The notes below the pieces were generated by a model. That model was not told the DNA's origin and searched no databases. It saw nothing but the letters and a program-made list of their open reading frames with translations. Below, one piece after another: positions 9,956-19,745 of a DNA stretch of 64,000 nt. Each line of letters begins with the position of its first letter. Positions within the stretch are counted from its first letter, which is position 1. The DNA comes from Bacillus kexueae. GTDB lineage: Bacteria > Bacillota > Bacilli > Bacillales > Aeribacillaceae. The position numbers were made by a program, and so were the translations under genes. The stretch is from assembly GCF_022809095.1 (NCBI RefSeq), contig NZ_JALAZE010000002.1:186001-250000 (forward strand), read 5' to 3'.

Positions 9956-12367
9956 ATGTTCGTTTCATTTAAATGGTTAAGCGAATACATTGATTTGACC
10001 AATGTAACTGCTCAAGAACTAGCAGAAAAAATAACAAAAAGCGGAATCGAAGTAGAAGGTGTCGAGGTTAAAAACGAAGGAATTAAAGGTGTAGTCGTTG
10101 GTCACGTATTAGAACGTGAGCAACACCCTAATGCTGATAAATTAAGCAAGTGTTTATTAGATGTTGGGGAAGAAGAACCAGTACAGATTATTTGTGGTGC
10201 ACCAAATGTCGCACAAGGACAAAAAGTTGCTGTAGCAAAAGTGGGTGCCGTACTACCTGGAAATTTTAAAATAAAAAAAGCGAAGCTGCGTGGCGAAGCT
10301 TCCCATGGAATGATTTGTTCCCTACAAGAACTTGGGGTTGAAGGCAAGTTAGTACCAAAAGAGTATCAAGAAGGTATCTTTGTTTTCTCGAGTGATGTTG
10401 AAGTAGGTCGCGATGCACTAGAAGTTCTGAATCTTGATGACCAAGTACTGGAGTTAGGATTAACACCAAACCGTTCCGATTGTTTAAGTATGCTTGGTGT
10501 GGCGTATGAAGTGGCAGCAATCTTAAATCAACCGGTTAAATTGCCAAACATTCAGCTTGAAACAGCGGAAGAAAAAGCAGCTGACTACATTTCAGTTTCA
10601 GTAGAGGCGAAAGAGGATAATCCGTTATATGCTGCAAGAGTAATTCGTAACGTTCAAATTGCCCCATCTCCATTATGGATGCAAACACGTCTTATGGCAG
10701 CAGGCATTCGCCCTCATAACAATGTTGTTGATATCACAAATTATGTCTTATTGGAGTACGGTCAACCGTTACATGCCTTTGACTACGATCGATTTGGTTC
10801 GAAAGAAGTTGTCGTTCGAAAGGCGAAAGAAGGAGAAGAGATTGTAACGTTAGACGAGCAAAAACGAACGCTTTCTAGTGAACACCTTGTAATTACTAAC
10901 GGCAATGAACCTGTAGCGTTAGCGGGAGTTATGGGTGGAGCAAATTCTGAAGTTCAAGAAGATACGACAAACATTTTACTTGAAGCTGCCTATTTCCAAG
11001 GTCAAACCGTTCGTAAAGCATCAAAAGACCACGGATTACGAAGTGAGGCAAGCGCTCGTTTTGAAAAAGGAGTCGACCCAAATCGTGTACTAGAAGCGCT
11101 TGATCGCGCAGCGCAATTAATGGCGCAATTAGCGAATGGAACCGTTCTTAACGGAGTTGTAGCAGTCAACGAATTAACGGTTGAACCAAAGACGGTTTCG
11201 ATTACGCAAGAGCGAGTTAATCGTGTATTAGGGACATCTATTTCTTTGGAAGAGATGGTGAACATTTTCAAGCGTCTTCAATTTGACGTTCAAGTTCAAG
11301 GAGAAGAATTATATGTTACGGTTCCGACTCGTCGTGGAGACATTACAATTGAAGAAGATTTAATCGAAGAGGTAGCTCGTTTATTTGGATATGACAACAT
11401 TCCGACTACTTTACCTCAAGCTTCTCAATCTCCTGGAATGTTAACAGAGTATCAAAAGAAGCGTCGTCGTGTCCGTCGTTATTTAGAAGGGGCTGGTTTG
11501 TATCAAGCTATTACTTACTCGTTAACAAGCGAAGACAAAGCGGGATTATTTGCTCTTGAGCAAAGTGAATTTACACGATTAGCCCTTCCGATGAGCGAAG
11601 ATCGCAGTGTGCTTAGATTAGGATTAATTCCACATTTATTAGAAGTGACGAAGTATAATAATGCCCGTCAAATTGATAGTGTCGCTCTTTATGAGATTGG
11701 TTCTGTATTCGTCTCAGAGGGAGAGACAAAGCCTTCTGAAAAAGAACGTCTAGCTGGGGTTGTGACAGGTACATGGCATGAACAGTTATGGCAAGGTGAA
11801 AAGAAAAAGGTAGATTTCTTCGTCGTAAAAGGTATTTTAGAAGGATTATTTGAAACATTAAATGTGACATCTTCGATTACGTTCAAGCAAGCGAAGCGTG
11901 AAGGAATGCATCCTGGACGTACAGCGGAAATTTACTTAGGTGAGACATTCGTTGGATTTGTAGGTCAGCTCCATCCAACAGTGCAAAAAGACTATGATTT
12001 GAGCGAAACGTATGTATTTGAATTAGCATTAGATGAATTGTTACGCTATGAAGTGGCACCGCTTGTTTATGAGATGATTCCACGATATCCATCTATTACG
12101 CGGGATATTGCTCTTGTCGTTGACAAGGCTGTTTCAGCAGGAGAATTACAAGAAGTAATCGTTCAAGCAGGTGGAAAGCTATTAAAAGATGTAAAAGTAT
12201 TTGACGTATATGAAGGAGAGCATTTAGACGAAGGAAAGAAATCTGTAGCCTTCTCACTACGCTACTTAGATCCTGAGCGTACGTTAACTGATGAGGAAGT
12301 ATCGAAAGCTCATCAAAACGTTTTAACACAAGTAGAAGAAAAATTCGGTGCAACATTGCGCGGATAA
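9956..12367 (+). CDS. pheT: Phenylalanyl-tRNA synthetase beta subunit
   Basis: The structural, editing and tRNA-binding partner of PheS. It has 803 residues, close to B. subtilis. The domains are in the standard order: an N-terminal EMAP/tRNA-binding fold (about 40-150, with [15 protein letters not shown]), the B3/B4 editing domain, B5, the inactive class II core, and the C-terminal ferredoxin-like anticodon-binding domain starting near [12 protein letters not shown]. The ATG follows AAGGAGGTAAA. It is translated from the pheS message under the phenylalanine T-box. Confidence 0.98.
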   Translation: MFVSFKWLSEYIDLTNVTAQELAEKITKSGIEVEGVEVKNEGIKGVVVGHVLEREQHPNADKLSKCLLDVGEEEPVQIICGAPNVAQGQKVAVAKVGAVLPGNFKIKKAKLRGEASHGMICSLQELGVEGKLVPKEYQEGIFVFSSDVEVGRDALEVLNLDDQVLELGLTPNRSDCLSMLGVAYEVAAILNQPVKLPNIQLETAEEKAADYISVSVEAKEDNPLYAARVIRNVQIAPSPLWMQTRLMAAGIRPHNNVVDITNYVLLEYGQPLHAFDYDRFGSKEVVVRKAKEGEEIVTLDEQKRTLSSEHLVITNGNEPVALAGVMGGANSEVQEDTTNILLEAAYFQGQTVRKASKDHGLRSEASARFEKGVDPNRVLEALDRAAQLMAQLANGTVLNGVVAVNELTVEPKTVSITQERVNRVLGTSISLEEMVNIFKRLQFDVQVQGEELYVTVPTRRGDITIEEDLIEEVARLFGYDNIPTTLPQASQSPGMLTEYQKKRRRVRRYLEGAGLYQAITYSLTSEDKAGLFALEQSEFTRLALPMSEDRSVLRLGLIPHLLEVTKYNNARQIDSVALYEIGSVFVSEGETKPSEKERLAGVVTGTWHEQLWQGEKKKVDFFVVKGILEGLFETLNVTSSITFKQAKREGMHPGRTAEIYLGETFVGFVGQLHPTVQKDYDLSETYVFELALDELLRYEVAPLVYEMIPRYPSITRDIALVVDKAVSAGELQEVIVQAGGKLLKDVKVFDVYEGEHLDEGKKSVAFSLRYLDPERTLTDEEVSKAHQNVLTQVEEKFGATLRG

Positions 12368-12372
12368 TTATC

Positions 12373-12403
12373 AAAAAGGATGCGACGTTTCGCATCCTTT
12401 TTT
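12373..12403. terminator. Bidirectional terminator between pheT and the minus-strand pair
   Basis: AAAAAGGATGCGA and TCGCATCCTTTTTT form a near-perfect palindrome with A- and T-runs on both sides. It can therefore end pheST from the left and the rnhC operon from the right. Confidence 0.9.
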
Positions 12404-12439
12404 GATGGGTTATTTCTTCGACACTGCTCTTTCCAGTAA

Positions 12440-12685
12440 TCATTCGAACCAAAAATTCCTCATTTTCGTTAAGAATACCTCTGTCATCGGGTAGCAAGAA
12501 CTTTCTCCCAATATGGCATCAATCCCACAATAAGGACAAAGGGCTGTCTTTCCATTGTCTGTCCACTCCTTAATTTCAGATGGATCAAATAGATGGATAC
12601 AATGAAAGCATCCACAAACGGAGTCTCCCTTTAGTTTTTCACGATTTTTTGTCGTATGTTTATGTGCGTAAAATACATCTTCCAT
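12440..12685 (-). CDS. Small cysteine-rich (zinc-ribbon-like) cytoplasmic protein
   Basis: An 81-residue protein with two CxxC-type pairs, CGCFHC (residues about 24-29) and CPYC (about 50-53), spaced as in a zinc ribbon. It resembles a widespread uncharacterised family often labelled cytoplasmic protein. There is no signal peptide or membrane segment. The ATG at 12685 follows GGAGGAG on the minus strand. It lies 22 nt after rnhC and is probably co-transcribed with it. The function is unknown. Confidence 0.75.
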   Translation of the reverse strand: MEDVFYAHKHTTKNREKLKGDSVCGCFHCIHLFDPSEIKEWTDNGKTALCPYCGIDAILGESSCYPMTEVFLTKMRNFWFE

Positions 12686-12707
12686 TTGTTAACTCCTCCG
12701 ACTAGTT

Positions 12708-13679
12708 CTACTTTACTCGCTTCATCGCTTTCTCTGTATTGGCGAAATGCATTTTTGTAAAATACTTTAGCGAATCGACACCTTTTTTAGTAATTAACAT
12801 TGCGGCTAATTCATCCACTTTTGCTCCGGCCCCTTTCGGTAACTGAAAGCCAGCACGCTCAGAAAGTTTATCCATTTCGTGTAAAAACGCATAACGAGAT
12901 AAGATGGATGCTGCAGCTACAGCGATATGAACGCCTTCTGCTTTCGTGCTGAAGTACGTTTTTTCTTTTAACGGAATCGTTTTATTAGCGTTGTGACGGA
13001 AATAAACAGATGGTTCTGCAAATTGATCGATTAGGATACCTTCAGGTTCTGTTGGTTTAACTTTATTTAATACGTGTGTAATGGCTTGGTTGTGAAGAAT
13101 AGCCTTCATTTTCCCTTGAGTCATGCCATTTTTTTGAAGGTCGTTATATTTTTCATTGTGTAAAACAAGCAAGCTGTAAGGGACTTCTTTTAAAATCTTT
13201 TTGGCTATCGAGATAATCTGTGTATCATTTAAGTGCTTTGAGTCTTTTACGCCTAATGATTGTAAAGTTTGAATTTTAGTTTTTTCGACGTACACAGCTG
13301 TTACAGTTATAGGACCGAAATAATCTCCAGTTCCTACTTCATCTGAACCGATTATCGACATCGTCCCAATTAATTCAGGAGGAGCGAATGGAGACGAATT
13401 TTTACCCTGTTTAGATTTGTTAGCTGTGTTTGAAATAGGTATTTCCCATCGATTCGCTTCTTCGGAACTGTTCGGACCTTGAAAAAGGACCTTTCCTGAG
13501 CGGTAGGCTGTAATGGTACACCCCTCTGTTTTAGCCGAAAATACCGCTCCTTGAGGTGTTTTAGGTAATAGAAAAGGAGCGTAATATTTTTTCATTTGCT
13601 CTATTTTATTTAAATCGACTTTAATTACTTGATTGGACAAGGAGAGAACCTCTCTTTCTTCTTGTATTCGTTCTGTCAT
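12708..13679 (-). CDS. rnhC: Ribonuclease HIII
   Basis: Cleaves the RNA strand of RNA-DNA hybrids. At 323 residues it is about ten longer than the B. subtilis enzyme, mostly at the N-terminus. An N-terminal TBP-like substrate-binding domain (about 15-95) is followed by the catalytic domain starting GSDEVGTGDYFGP, with the family's D-E-G-D residues. The start at 13679 is backed by AGAAGGGA seven nt upstream; an internal start near residue 18 would match the shorter homologues. It lies on the minus strand, opposite zapA. Confidence 0.93.
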   Translation of the reverse strand: MTERIQEEREVLSLSNQVIKVDLNKIEQMKKYYAPFLLPKTPQGAVFSAKTEGCTITAYRSGKVLFQGPNSSEEANRWEIPISNTANKSKQGKNSSPFAPPELIGTMSIIGSDEVGTGDYFGPITVTAVYVEKTKIQTLQSLGVKDSKHLNDTQIISIAKKILKEVPYSLLVLHNEKYNDLQKNGMTQGKMKAILHNQAITHVLNKVKPTEPEGILIDQFAEPSVYFRHNANKTIPLKEKTYFSTKAEGVHIAVAAASILSRYAFLHEMDKLSERAGFQLPKGAGAKVDELAAMLITKKGVDSLKYFTKMHFANTEKAMKRVK

Positions 13680-13819
13680 AAAATCCCTTCTATTATCTTA
13701 ACCTGAATGCGTATGTTCTTTCCATAACGTTTAGAAACATGTTATGATAATGTTTAGGATTTTGTTTGATAACGAGCGGAGATAGAAAAGTTTCACTTGA
13801 ATAGGATGGAGGATTAACT

Positions 13820-14077
13820 TTGCCTGAACAGCCTAAAAATAAAACGACCGTTGATATATATGGACAACAATATTCAATTGTTGGTCAAGAATCTACTAGT
13901 CACATGAGAATGGTAGCATCTATTGTAGATGATAAGATGCGAGAAATTAGTCGAAAAAATCCAAAATTAGATATTAATAAATTAGCTGTATTAACCGCTG
14001 TAAATATGGTGCATGAATATATGAAGTTAAAAGAGTATTGTGAAAACCTTGAAAAACAACTACAAGAAAAGGATTGA
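13820..14077 (+). CDS. zapA: Cell division protein ZapA
   Basis: An 85-residue FtsZ-associated protein that bundles FtsZ filaments and promotes Z-ring formation. An N-terminal domain contains [14 protein letters not shown], followed by a C-terminal coiled coil (about 55-85). The start is TTG at 13820 after GGATGGAGGAT. The gene overlaps the region before cvpA, so the two form one transcription unit, as in B. subtilis (yshA-yshB). Confidence 0.92.
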   Translation: MPEQPKNKTTVDIYGQQYSIVGQESTSHMRMVASIVDDKMREISRKNPKLDINKLAVLTAVNMVHEYMKLKEYCENLEKQLQEKD

Positions 14078-14082
14078 ACGAG

Positions 14083-14637
14083 ATGCTGGATTTCATTTTA
14101 CTAATCATTTTACTAGGTGGAGTATTAATCGGACTGAAGCGTGGATTTATTTTGCAGTTTATCTATTTGACAGGCTTTATCGTTGCGTACATTGTAGCTG
14201 TTATGTATTACGATGATTTTGCTCCAACTTTGCGTTTATGGGTTCCATATCCTCAAGTAGGAGAATCAAATCCTGTCTTTGCTTTATTAAGTGGCGAGCA
14301 TTTGGAAGATTCTTATTATCATGCGGTTTCTTTCGTTCTATTGTTTGTTGGGACGAAGATTGCTATGCAAATCATCGGGTCCATGCTCGATTTTGTAGCC
14401 ATGCTCCCGTTTTTAAAGCAAGTCAATCGTTTACTAGGTAGTATTTTAGGGTTTGTTGAAACGTATTTAATTGTATTTATTCTTTTATTTATTGCCGCAT
14501 TATTACCGATTAGTGGTGTGCAGCAGCTGTTAGATGGTTCTATTCTAGCCAATTTGATGGTCAATCACACACCGTACTTCTCAGATAAAATTCACGAATT
14601 GTGGATTACGTATATTGGAAATGGTGAAGCCGTATAA
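14083..14637 (+). CDS. yshB: CvpA-family membrane protein YshB
   Basis: A 184-residue integral membrane protein with about four hydrophobic segments (roughly 1-19, 23-43, 79-101 and 118-140) and the early glycine-rich GLKRGFILQF loop typical of CvpA (colicin V production) proteins. I chose the ATG at 14083, ten nt after AAAAGGA. A TTG at 14074 in the same frame, overlapping the zapA stop, would add three residues. The cellular role in Bacillus is undefined. Confidence 0.85.
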   Translation: MLDFILLIILLGGVLIGLKRGFILQFIYLTGFIVAYIVAVMYYDDFAPTLRLWVPYPQVGESNPVFALLSGEHLEDSYYHAVSFVLLFVGTKIAMQIIGSMLDFVAMLPFLKQVNRLLGSILGFVETYLIVFILLFIAALLPISGVQQLLDGSILANLMVNHTPYFSDKIHELWITYIGNGEAV

Positions 14638-14676
14638 AGGACGAGGTGATTAATGCCATCGTCCTTCTCTTTTCTT
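14637..14676 (+). terminator. Terminator of zapA-yshB
   Basis: AAGGACGA pairs with TCGTCCTT across a 14-base loop, followed by the T-rich CTCTTTTCTT. The 200 bp from here to polX contain only AT-rich sequence and perhaps a strongly decayed family-B remnant near 14700-14750. Confidence 0.65.
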
Positions 14677-14880
14677 AAGGCTGTTTTTGTATCACTGTAT
14701 ATTTTTAGACAAGAAATGACGAGCCGAAGAGGCGACTTCCCAACGGTGTACTCCTTACGTAACTATTCATTTAACCAAATACTACAAACTTTAAGCAAAG
14801 ATCTTTTATATAAACTAGATTGGAAATGATTTTTCAAAGGTGCCTCTACCATAGATCATTTATAGGGAGGGTCTGAATAG

Positions 14881-16605
14881 ATGGAAATGAACAAAAAGAA
14901 AGTCATTCAGCTACTAGAAACGATTGCGATTTATATGGAATTAAAGGGAGAGAATCCATTTAAAATATCAGCCTTTCGAAAAGCAGCCAATGCTTTAGAA
15001 CAAGATGATCGAAGTTTAGCTCATATTGATGACTTTACGTCCATTGCTGGTATTGGAAAAGGGACTGCCGCTGTGATTCAAGAATTTATTGAAAAGGGCT
15101 CATCAGAAGTTTTAGAGTCGTTAAAAAATGAAGTTCCAGAAGGGTTAATTCCACTTTTAAAGTTACCTGGATTAGGGGGAAAGAAAATATCAAAGCTCTA
15201 CCAGCAACTTGGAGTAAAAGACATCGATTCGTTAAAGGAAGCATGCGAAGAGGAAAAGGTACAAACATTGCCAGGGTTCGGAAAGAAGACGGAAGAGAAG
15301 ATCTTAGCTGCCATTGATGAATTCGGAAAAAGACCAGATCGTCTAAGCTTAGCCTATATGTTACCAATCGCCGAAAAAATTGAAGAGCAATTGAAGGGAA
15401 TGGAAGGTATAAAGCAATTCAGTCGTGCTGGAAGTTTACGACGAATGAAAGAAACGGTTAAAGACCTAGACTTTATCATCTCAACGGAGGACCCTTCACT
15501 CGTACGGGAGCAATTGGTGAATCTGCCTAACATCGATGAAATCATTGCGAACGGAGATACGAAAGTTTCCATCCAATTTCGATTCGACGTTTTAGTAAGT
15601 GTTGACTTCCGTCTTATTGAACCAGCTGCTTTTGCAACAACGCTCCATCATTTTACTGGTTCAAAAGACCATAATGTAAGAATGCGTCAGCTTGCTAAAG
15701 ATAGGGGCGAAAAAATTAGTGAGTATGGAGTCGAAAATATTGAAACAGGGGAAATGAAAACTTTTTCATCGGAAGAAGAGTTTTTTGCGCATTTTAATTT
15801 ACCGTTTATTGAACCAGAACTGCGAGAAGATGGAAAAGAAGTAGACGAGACACCACAAGAGGTCGTTTCGTTAACCGATATTAAAGGTGACCTCCATATG
15901 CATACAACGTGGAGTGATGGTGCGTACTCAATTGAGGAAATGGTTCAAGCGTGTATTCAAAAAGGGTATCGTTATATGGCCATTACGGATCACTCTCAAT
16001 TTTTAAAAGTAGCCAATGGTTTAACACCTGAACGCTTAAAAGCACAGGGGGAAGAAATTGATGAGATCCAGAAGAAGTACCCTGAAATCACAATTTTAAA
16101 GGGCATTGAGATGGACATCTTGCCCGATGGTTCCCTTGATTATGACGATGAAGTGTTAGAAAATCTTGATTTCGTCATAGCTTCGATCCATTCAAGTTTT
16201 CAACAACCTAGAGAGGTCATTATGGAACGCTTGAAAAATGCTCTTTTGAATCATCATGTAGATATGATTGCTCACCCGACAGGAAGGTTAATTGGGAGAC
16301 GAGACGGTTATGATGTGGATATAGATTTATTAATTGAATTAGCAAAAGAGACGGATACCATTTTAGAGCTAAATGCGAATCCGAATCGACTTGACCTTTC
16401 CGCTGAACATCTACGAAAAGCACAGGATAAAGGGGTTAAAGTAGCCATTAATACGGATGCTCATCATTTAGAAATGCTTGAACATATGTCGATTGGTGTT
16501 TCGACTGCTAAAAAGGGATGGATTCAAAAAGAGACAATTGTTAATACATGGGATGAACAATCATTTTTGAACTATTTACGTGCGCGTAAACAACGTCAAT
16601 CCTAA
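14881..16605 (+). CDS. polX: DNA polymerase X with PHP exonuclease domain
   Basis: A 574-residue family X DNA polymerase/3'-5' exonuclease implicated in base excision repair (B. subtilis PolX is 570). The N-terminal half has helix-hairpin-helix motifs ([39 protein letters not shown]) and the polymerase-beta-like palm with DLDFIIST and VLVSVDF carrying the acidic metal ligands. The C-terminal PHP domain starts [11 protein letters not shown] near residue 338 and includes ITDHSQF and NTDAHH. The ATG follows AGGGAGGGTCTG. mutS2 starts 40 nt later. Confidence 0.95.
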   Translation: MEMNKKKVIQLLETIAIYMELKGENPFKISAFRKAANALEQDDRSLAHIDDFTSIAGIGKGTAAVIQEFIEKGSSEVLESLKNEVPEGLIPLLKLPGLGGKKISKLYQQLGVKDIDSLKEACEEEKVQTLPGFGKKTEEKILAAIDEFGKRPDRLSLAYMLPIAEKIEEQLKGMEGIKQFSRAGSLRRMKETVKDLDFIISTEDPSLVREQLVNLPNIDEIIANGDTKVSIQFRFDVLVSVDFRLIEPAAFATTLHHFTGSKDHNVRMRQLAKDRGEKISEYGVENIETGEMKTFSSEEEFFAHFNLPFIEPELREDGKEVDETPQEVVSLTDIKGDLHMHTTWSDGAYSIEEMVQACIQKGYRYMAITDHSQFLKVANGLTPERLKAQGEEIDEIQKKYPEITILKGIEMDILPDGSLDYDDEVLENLDFVIASIHSSFQQPREVIMERLKNALLNHHVDMIAHPTGRLIGRRDGYDVDIDLLIELAKETDTILELNANPNRLDLSAEHLRKAQDKGVKVAINTDAHHLEMLEHMSIGVSTAKKGWIQKETIVNTWDEQSFLNYLRARKQRQS

Positions 16606-16645
16606 ATGCGTTGGCAGCGCACGTTTGACTGCAGGAGGGAATAGT

Positions 16646-19012
16646 GTGCAACAACGTGTATTAGACGTGTTAGAGTTCGGTAAAATTAAAGAACAATTAA
16701 AGCTTCATGCTTCATCATCTTTAGCAAAAGAAAAAGTAGATGAATTATTTCCATCTAAAACACTAGAAGAGGTCAATCAGTGGCAAGCTGAAACGGATGA
16801 AGCAAGGACAGTGCTACGTTTAAAAGGGCATGCGCCGTTAGGGGGATTAAAAGATGTAAGAGCCCATGTGAAACGGGCTAAAATTGGCGGCGTCTTAAGC
16901 CCGAATGAATTAATTGAAACAGCGAGCACTTTGTATGCATCGCGACAAATGAAACATTTCATTGAGGAAATGGTCGAAGAGGAAGAGGTCCACCTTCCAT
17001 ACCTAGCTGAATATGTTGGACAAATAACGATTTTAACAGATGAAGAGAAAACAATTAAACGGTGTATAGATGATAATGGAGAAGTATTAGATTCTGCGAG
17101 TGAAGCCCTTCGATCCATTCGTGCAAGCAAACGATCGACTGAAGCGAAAGTACGTGAAAAACTAGAATCGATTATACGTTCTAGTTCAGCTCAAAAGATG
17201 CTTTCAGATGCAGTTGTTACAATTCGGAATGATCGGTATGTGATTCCCGTAAAGCAGGAGTATCGCGGAGCGTATGGAGGGATTGTTCACGATCAGTCTT
17301 CTTCTGGAGCAACATTATTTATTGAGCCTCAATCAGTTGTTGATTTAAATAATTCGTTAAATCAGATACGAGTAAAGGAAAAGCAAGAGATTGAGCGCAT
17401 ACTAGCTGAACTTTCGGCAATGGTCAGTGAGCATGGAGATTCCATTGTGCACAATGTTCTCATGATGAAAGAAATTGACTTCATGTTTACGAAAGCGAGA
17501 TATGCGAAATCAATTAAAGCATCTAAGCCTACTATGAATAATGAAGGAATTATCAAGCTCTTCGAAGCGAGGCACCCACTCTTAAAAGAAGAGGAAGTTG
17601 TCGCCAACGATATTGTGTTAGGGGAAGAGTTTACATCAATCGTTATTACCGGTCCAAACACAGGGGGAAAGACTGTTACGTTAAAAACAATTGGATTGTT
17701 TACATTAATGGCGCAATCAGGACTTCAAGTACCCGCACAAGATGGATCGGTAATGTCTGTCTTCGATGCGGTATATGCGGATATTGGCGATGAACAATCG
17801 ATTGAGCAAAGCTTAAGTACATTCTCGTCTCATATGGTGAACATTGTTGATATTTTGAAACGTGTTGACTATCGTTCCCTCGTATTATTTGATGAACTTG
17901 GAGCGGGGACGGATCCTCAAGAGGGAGCAGCATTAGCGATTTCAATACTAGATGAAGTGTTGAATCGTGGCGCTCGTGTCGTCGCTACCACGCATTACCC
18001 TGAATTAAAAGCATACGGTTATAACCGAGAAGGTGTTATAAATGCAAGTGTTGAGTTCGACATTCAAACACTCTCTCCTACGTATAAGCTATTAATTGGA
18101 GTTCCTGGACGTAGTAATGCGTTTGAGATTTCGAAAAGACTCGGATTAAAGTCAGATGTAATAGAAAGAGCAAAATCATTAATTGCAGAGGATCATAATG
18201 AAGTAGATTCGATGATAGCTTCGTTGGAGGATAGTAAAAAGAAAGCAGAGATAGAGTACAAAGAGGCGCAAACTATTCGAAAAGAAGCAGAACAGTTGCA
18301 TAAAGAATTACAAAAACAAATCATTGAATTTAACGAAAAGCGTGACCGCCTTTATGAAGAAGCTGAACGAAAAGCGGCCGAAAAAGTAGAAGAATCAAAA
18401 CAAGAAGCGGAACAAATTATAAGAGAGCTTCGAAAGTTACAAAAAAATCAGCATGCCCTTATAAAGGATCATGAATTAATTGATGCGAAAAAAAGATTGG
18501 AAACAGCTATACCGCAATTTGAAAAGTCTACTAAAAAAGCGAACGCGGTTAAGAAAAATGCTGCTAAAACGCTTCAAGCTGGCGATGAAGTGAAAGTTAT
18601 TAGCTTAAATCAAAAAGGACATCTAGTTGAAAAAGTAAATGACTCCGAGTGGCAAGTCCAAATTGGTATATTAAAAATGAAGGTGAAAGAAAAGGACTTG
18701 GAATATATTAGTCGTCCAAAACCAGTTGAAGAAAAGCCATTAGCAACGATTAAAGGGAAAGATTACCACGTGTCTTTAGAGTTAGACTTGCGCGGTGAGC
18801 GCTACGAGAATGCCCTATTGCGCGTTGAGAAGTATTTAGATGATGCTATGTTGGCAGGATATCCAAAGGTCAATATCATTCATGGTAAAGGGACGGGCGC
18901 TCTTCGTCAGGGTGTTCGTGAGTATTTAAAAAATCACCGATCTGTGAAATCGATGAGATTTGGCGATGTCTCAGAAGGCGGAAACGGTGTAACAGTAGTA
19001 GAACTTAAATAA
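16646..19012 (+). CDS. mutS2: MutS2 DNA/ribosome-rescue ATPase
   Basis: A 788-residue MutS-like protein (B. subtilis MutSB 785). Visible parts: helical core and clamp, a P-loop ATPase with [13 protein letters not shown] near residue 335, Walker B in [11 protein letters not shown] near 415, a long charged coiled coil (about 515-635) and a C-terminal Smr nuclease-like domain ([12 protein letters not shown] through [11 protein letters not shown]). The family is linked to suppression of recombination and, in B. subtilis, to handling of collided ribosomes. The start is GTG at 16646 after CAGGAGGGA; the frame is open further upstream but overlaps polX without a ribosome binding site. Confidence 0.95.
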   Translation: MQQRVLDVLEFGKIKEQLKLHASSSLAKEKVDELFPSKTLEEVNQWQAETDEARTVLRLKGHAPLGGLKDVRAHVKRAKIGGVLSPNELIETASTLYASRQMKHFIEEMVEEEEVHLPYLAEYVGQITILTDEEKTIKRCIDDNGEVLDSASEALRSIRASKRSTEAKVREKLESIIRSSSAQKMLSDAVVTIRNDRYVIPVKQEYRGAYGGIVHDQSSSGATLFIEPQSVVDLNNSLNQIRVKEKQEIERILAELSAMVSEHGDSIVHNVLMMKEIDFMFTKARYAKSIKASKPTMNNEGIIKLFEARHPLLKEEEVVANDIVLGEEFTSIVITGPNTGGKTVTLKTIGLFTLMAQSGLQVPAQDGSVMSVFDAVYADIGDEQSIEQSLSTFSSHMVNIVDILKRVDYRSLVLFDELGAGTDPQEGAALAISILDEVLNRGARVVATTHYPELKAYGYNREGVINASVEFDIQTLSPTYKLLIGVPGRSNAFEISKRLGLKSDVIERAKSLIAEDHNEVDSMIASLEDSKKKAEIEYKEAQTIRKEAEQLHKELQKQIIEFNEKRDRLYEEAERKAAEKVEESKQEAEQIIRELRKLQKNQHALIKDHELIDAKKRLETAIPQFEKSTKKANAVKKNAAKTLQAGDEVKVISLNQKGHLVEKVNDSEWQVQIGILKMKVKEKDLEYISRPKPVEEKPLATIKGKDYHVSLELDLRGERYENALLRVEKYLDDAMLAGYPKVNIIHGKGTGALRQGVREYLKNHRSVKSMRFGDVSEGGNGVTVVELK

Positions 19013-19029
19013 GTTGAGGGGATTTAACG

Positions 19030-19440
19030 ATGAATCCATTTTGGGAAAATGAACTCGTTCAAACAGCTGCTTATTATAGTGTTGTTGTTTTATGTGGTTT
19101 TTTATTTCTAGCCATCTTTGAATTGGTCACAAAATATAAAAATTGGGATGAGATTAAAAAAGGGAACATTGCAGTAGCAATGGCTACTGGAGGAAAGATA
19201 TTTGGAATTGCCAACATCTTTCGATACTCAATTGAACAACATAACTCCCTTATGGAAATGATAGGTTGGGGGTTATACGGATTTACATTATTGCTACTAG
19301 GATACTTTATCTTTGAGTTTTTGACACCTCGATTTAAAATTGATGAAGAAATTCAACAGAATAACAGAGCAGTTGGATTTATATCCATGGTGATTTCAAT
19401 CGGACTATCCTATGTAATTGGAGCTAGTATCGGAATATAA
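19030..19440 (+). CDS. yshE: DUF350 membrane protein YshE
   Basis: A 136-residue protein with four hydrophobic segments (about 12-31, 46-60, 75-95 and 112-133), matching the DUF350 family and the mutS2-yshE order of B. subtilis. It starts with ATG after TTGAGGGGAT, 17 nt behind mutS2. The function is unknown. A 27-codon membrane peptide gene follows 12 nt downstream. Confidence 0.85.
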   Translation: MNPFWENELVQTAAYYSVVVLCGFLFLAIFELVTKYKNWDEIKKGNIAVAMATGGKIFGIANIFRYSIEQHNSLMEMIGWGLYGFTLLLLGYFIFEFLTPRFKIDEEIQQNNRAVGFISMVISIGLSYVIGASIGI

Positions 19441-19452
19441 GGGAGAGGCAAA

Positions 19453-19536
19453 ATGGAGACGTTAGCGAAAGTTCTATTTGGTTTATGTGGATTGTTTATA
19501 TTAATTGGTATTATTTACTTGCTCTTTTTCGCATAA
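19453..19536 (+). CDS. 27-residue single-span membrane peptide
   Basis: ATG at 19453 after GGGAGAGGC, stop TAA at 19534-19536. The peptide begins METLAKVLFGLCGLF and continues as one hydrophobic helix ending LLFFA. A good ribosome binding site, a location 12 nt after yshE and a strong terminator just behind it support a real gene. It would insert into the membrane and may be a small partner of YshE, but nothing in the sequence shows its function. Confidence 0.6.
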   Translation: METLAKVLFGLCGLFILIGIIYLLFFA

Positions 19537-19559
19537 TTAAGCATCCTTTTGATTTAAAT

Positions 19560-19602
19560 AAACAGATGAAGAGTTTAAATTAGAACTCCTCATCTGTTTT
19601 CT
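19560..19602 (+). terminator. Terminator of polX-mutS2-yshE
   Basis: A long stem, ACAGATGAAGAGTT with AACTCCTCATCTGT (one bulge), followed by TTTTC. Confidence 0.88.
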
Positions 19603-19680
19603 TTTTGGCTCTTTTAAGTTATAAAAGTAACTGCAACTATTGTATAAAAGAAAATGTTTATGAATAAAATCTAAAAATAC

Positions 19681-19710
19681 ATTAATTTCTGAAATTAATT
19701 TTGCTATAAT
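19681..19710 (+). promoter_or_regulatory. lcfA promoter region with a perfect 19-bp palindrome
   Basis: The -10 TATAAT is at 19705-19710; no good -35 is seen. Directly before it lies ATTAATTTCTGAAATTAAT (19681-19699), a perfect inverted repeat with nine-base arms. It does not match the FadR box. Its centre, AATTTCTGAAATT, resembles a shortened CodY box. The position suits an operator that blocks polymerase. Confidence 0.55.
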
Positions 19711-19745
19711 AAAGAAAAGGGGTAATGAAAAAAGGGGGCAACTGA

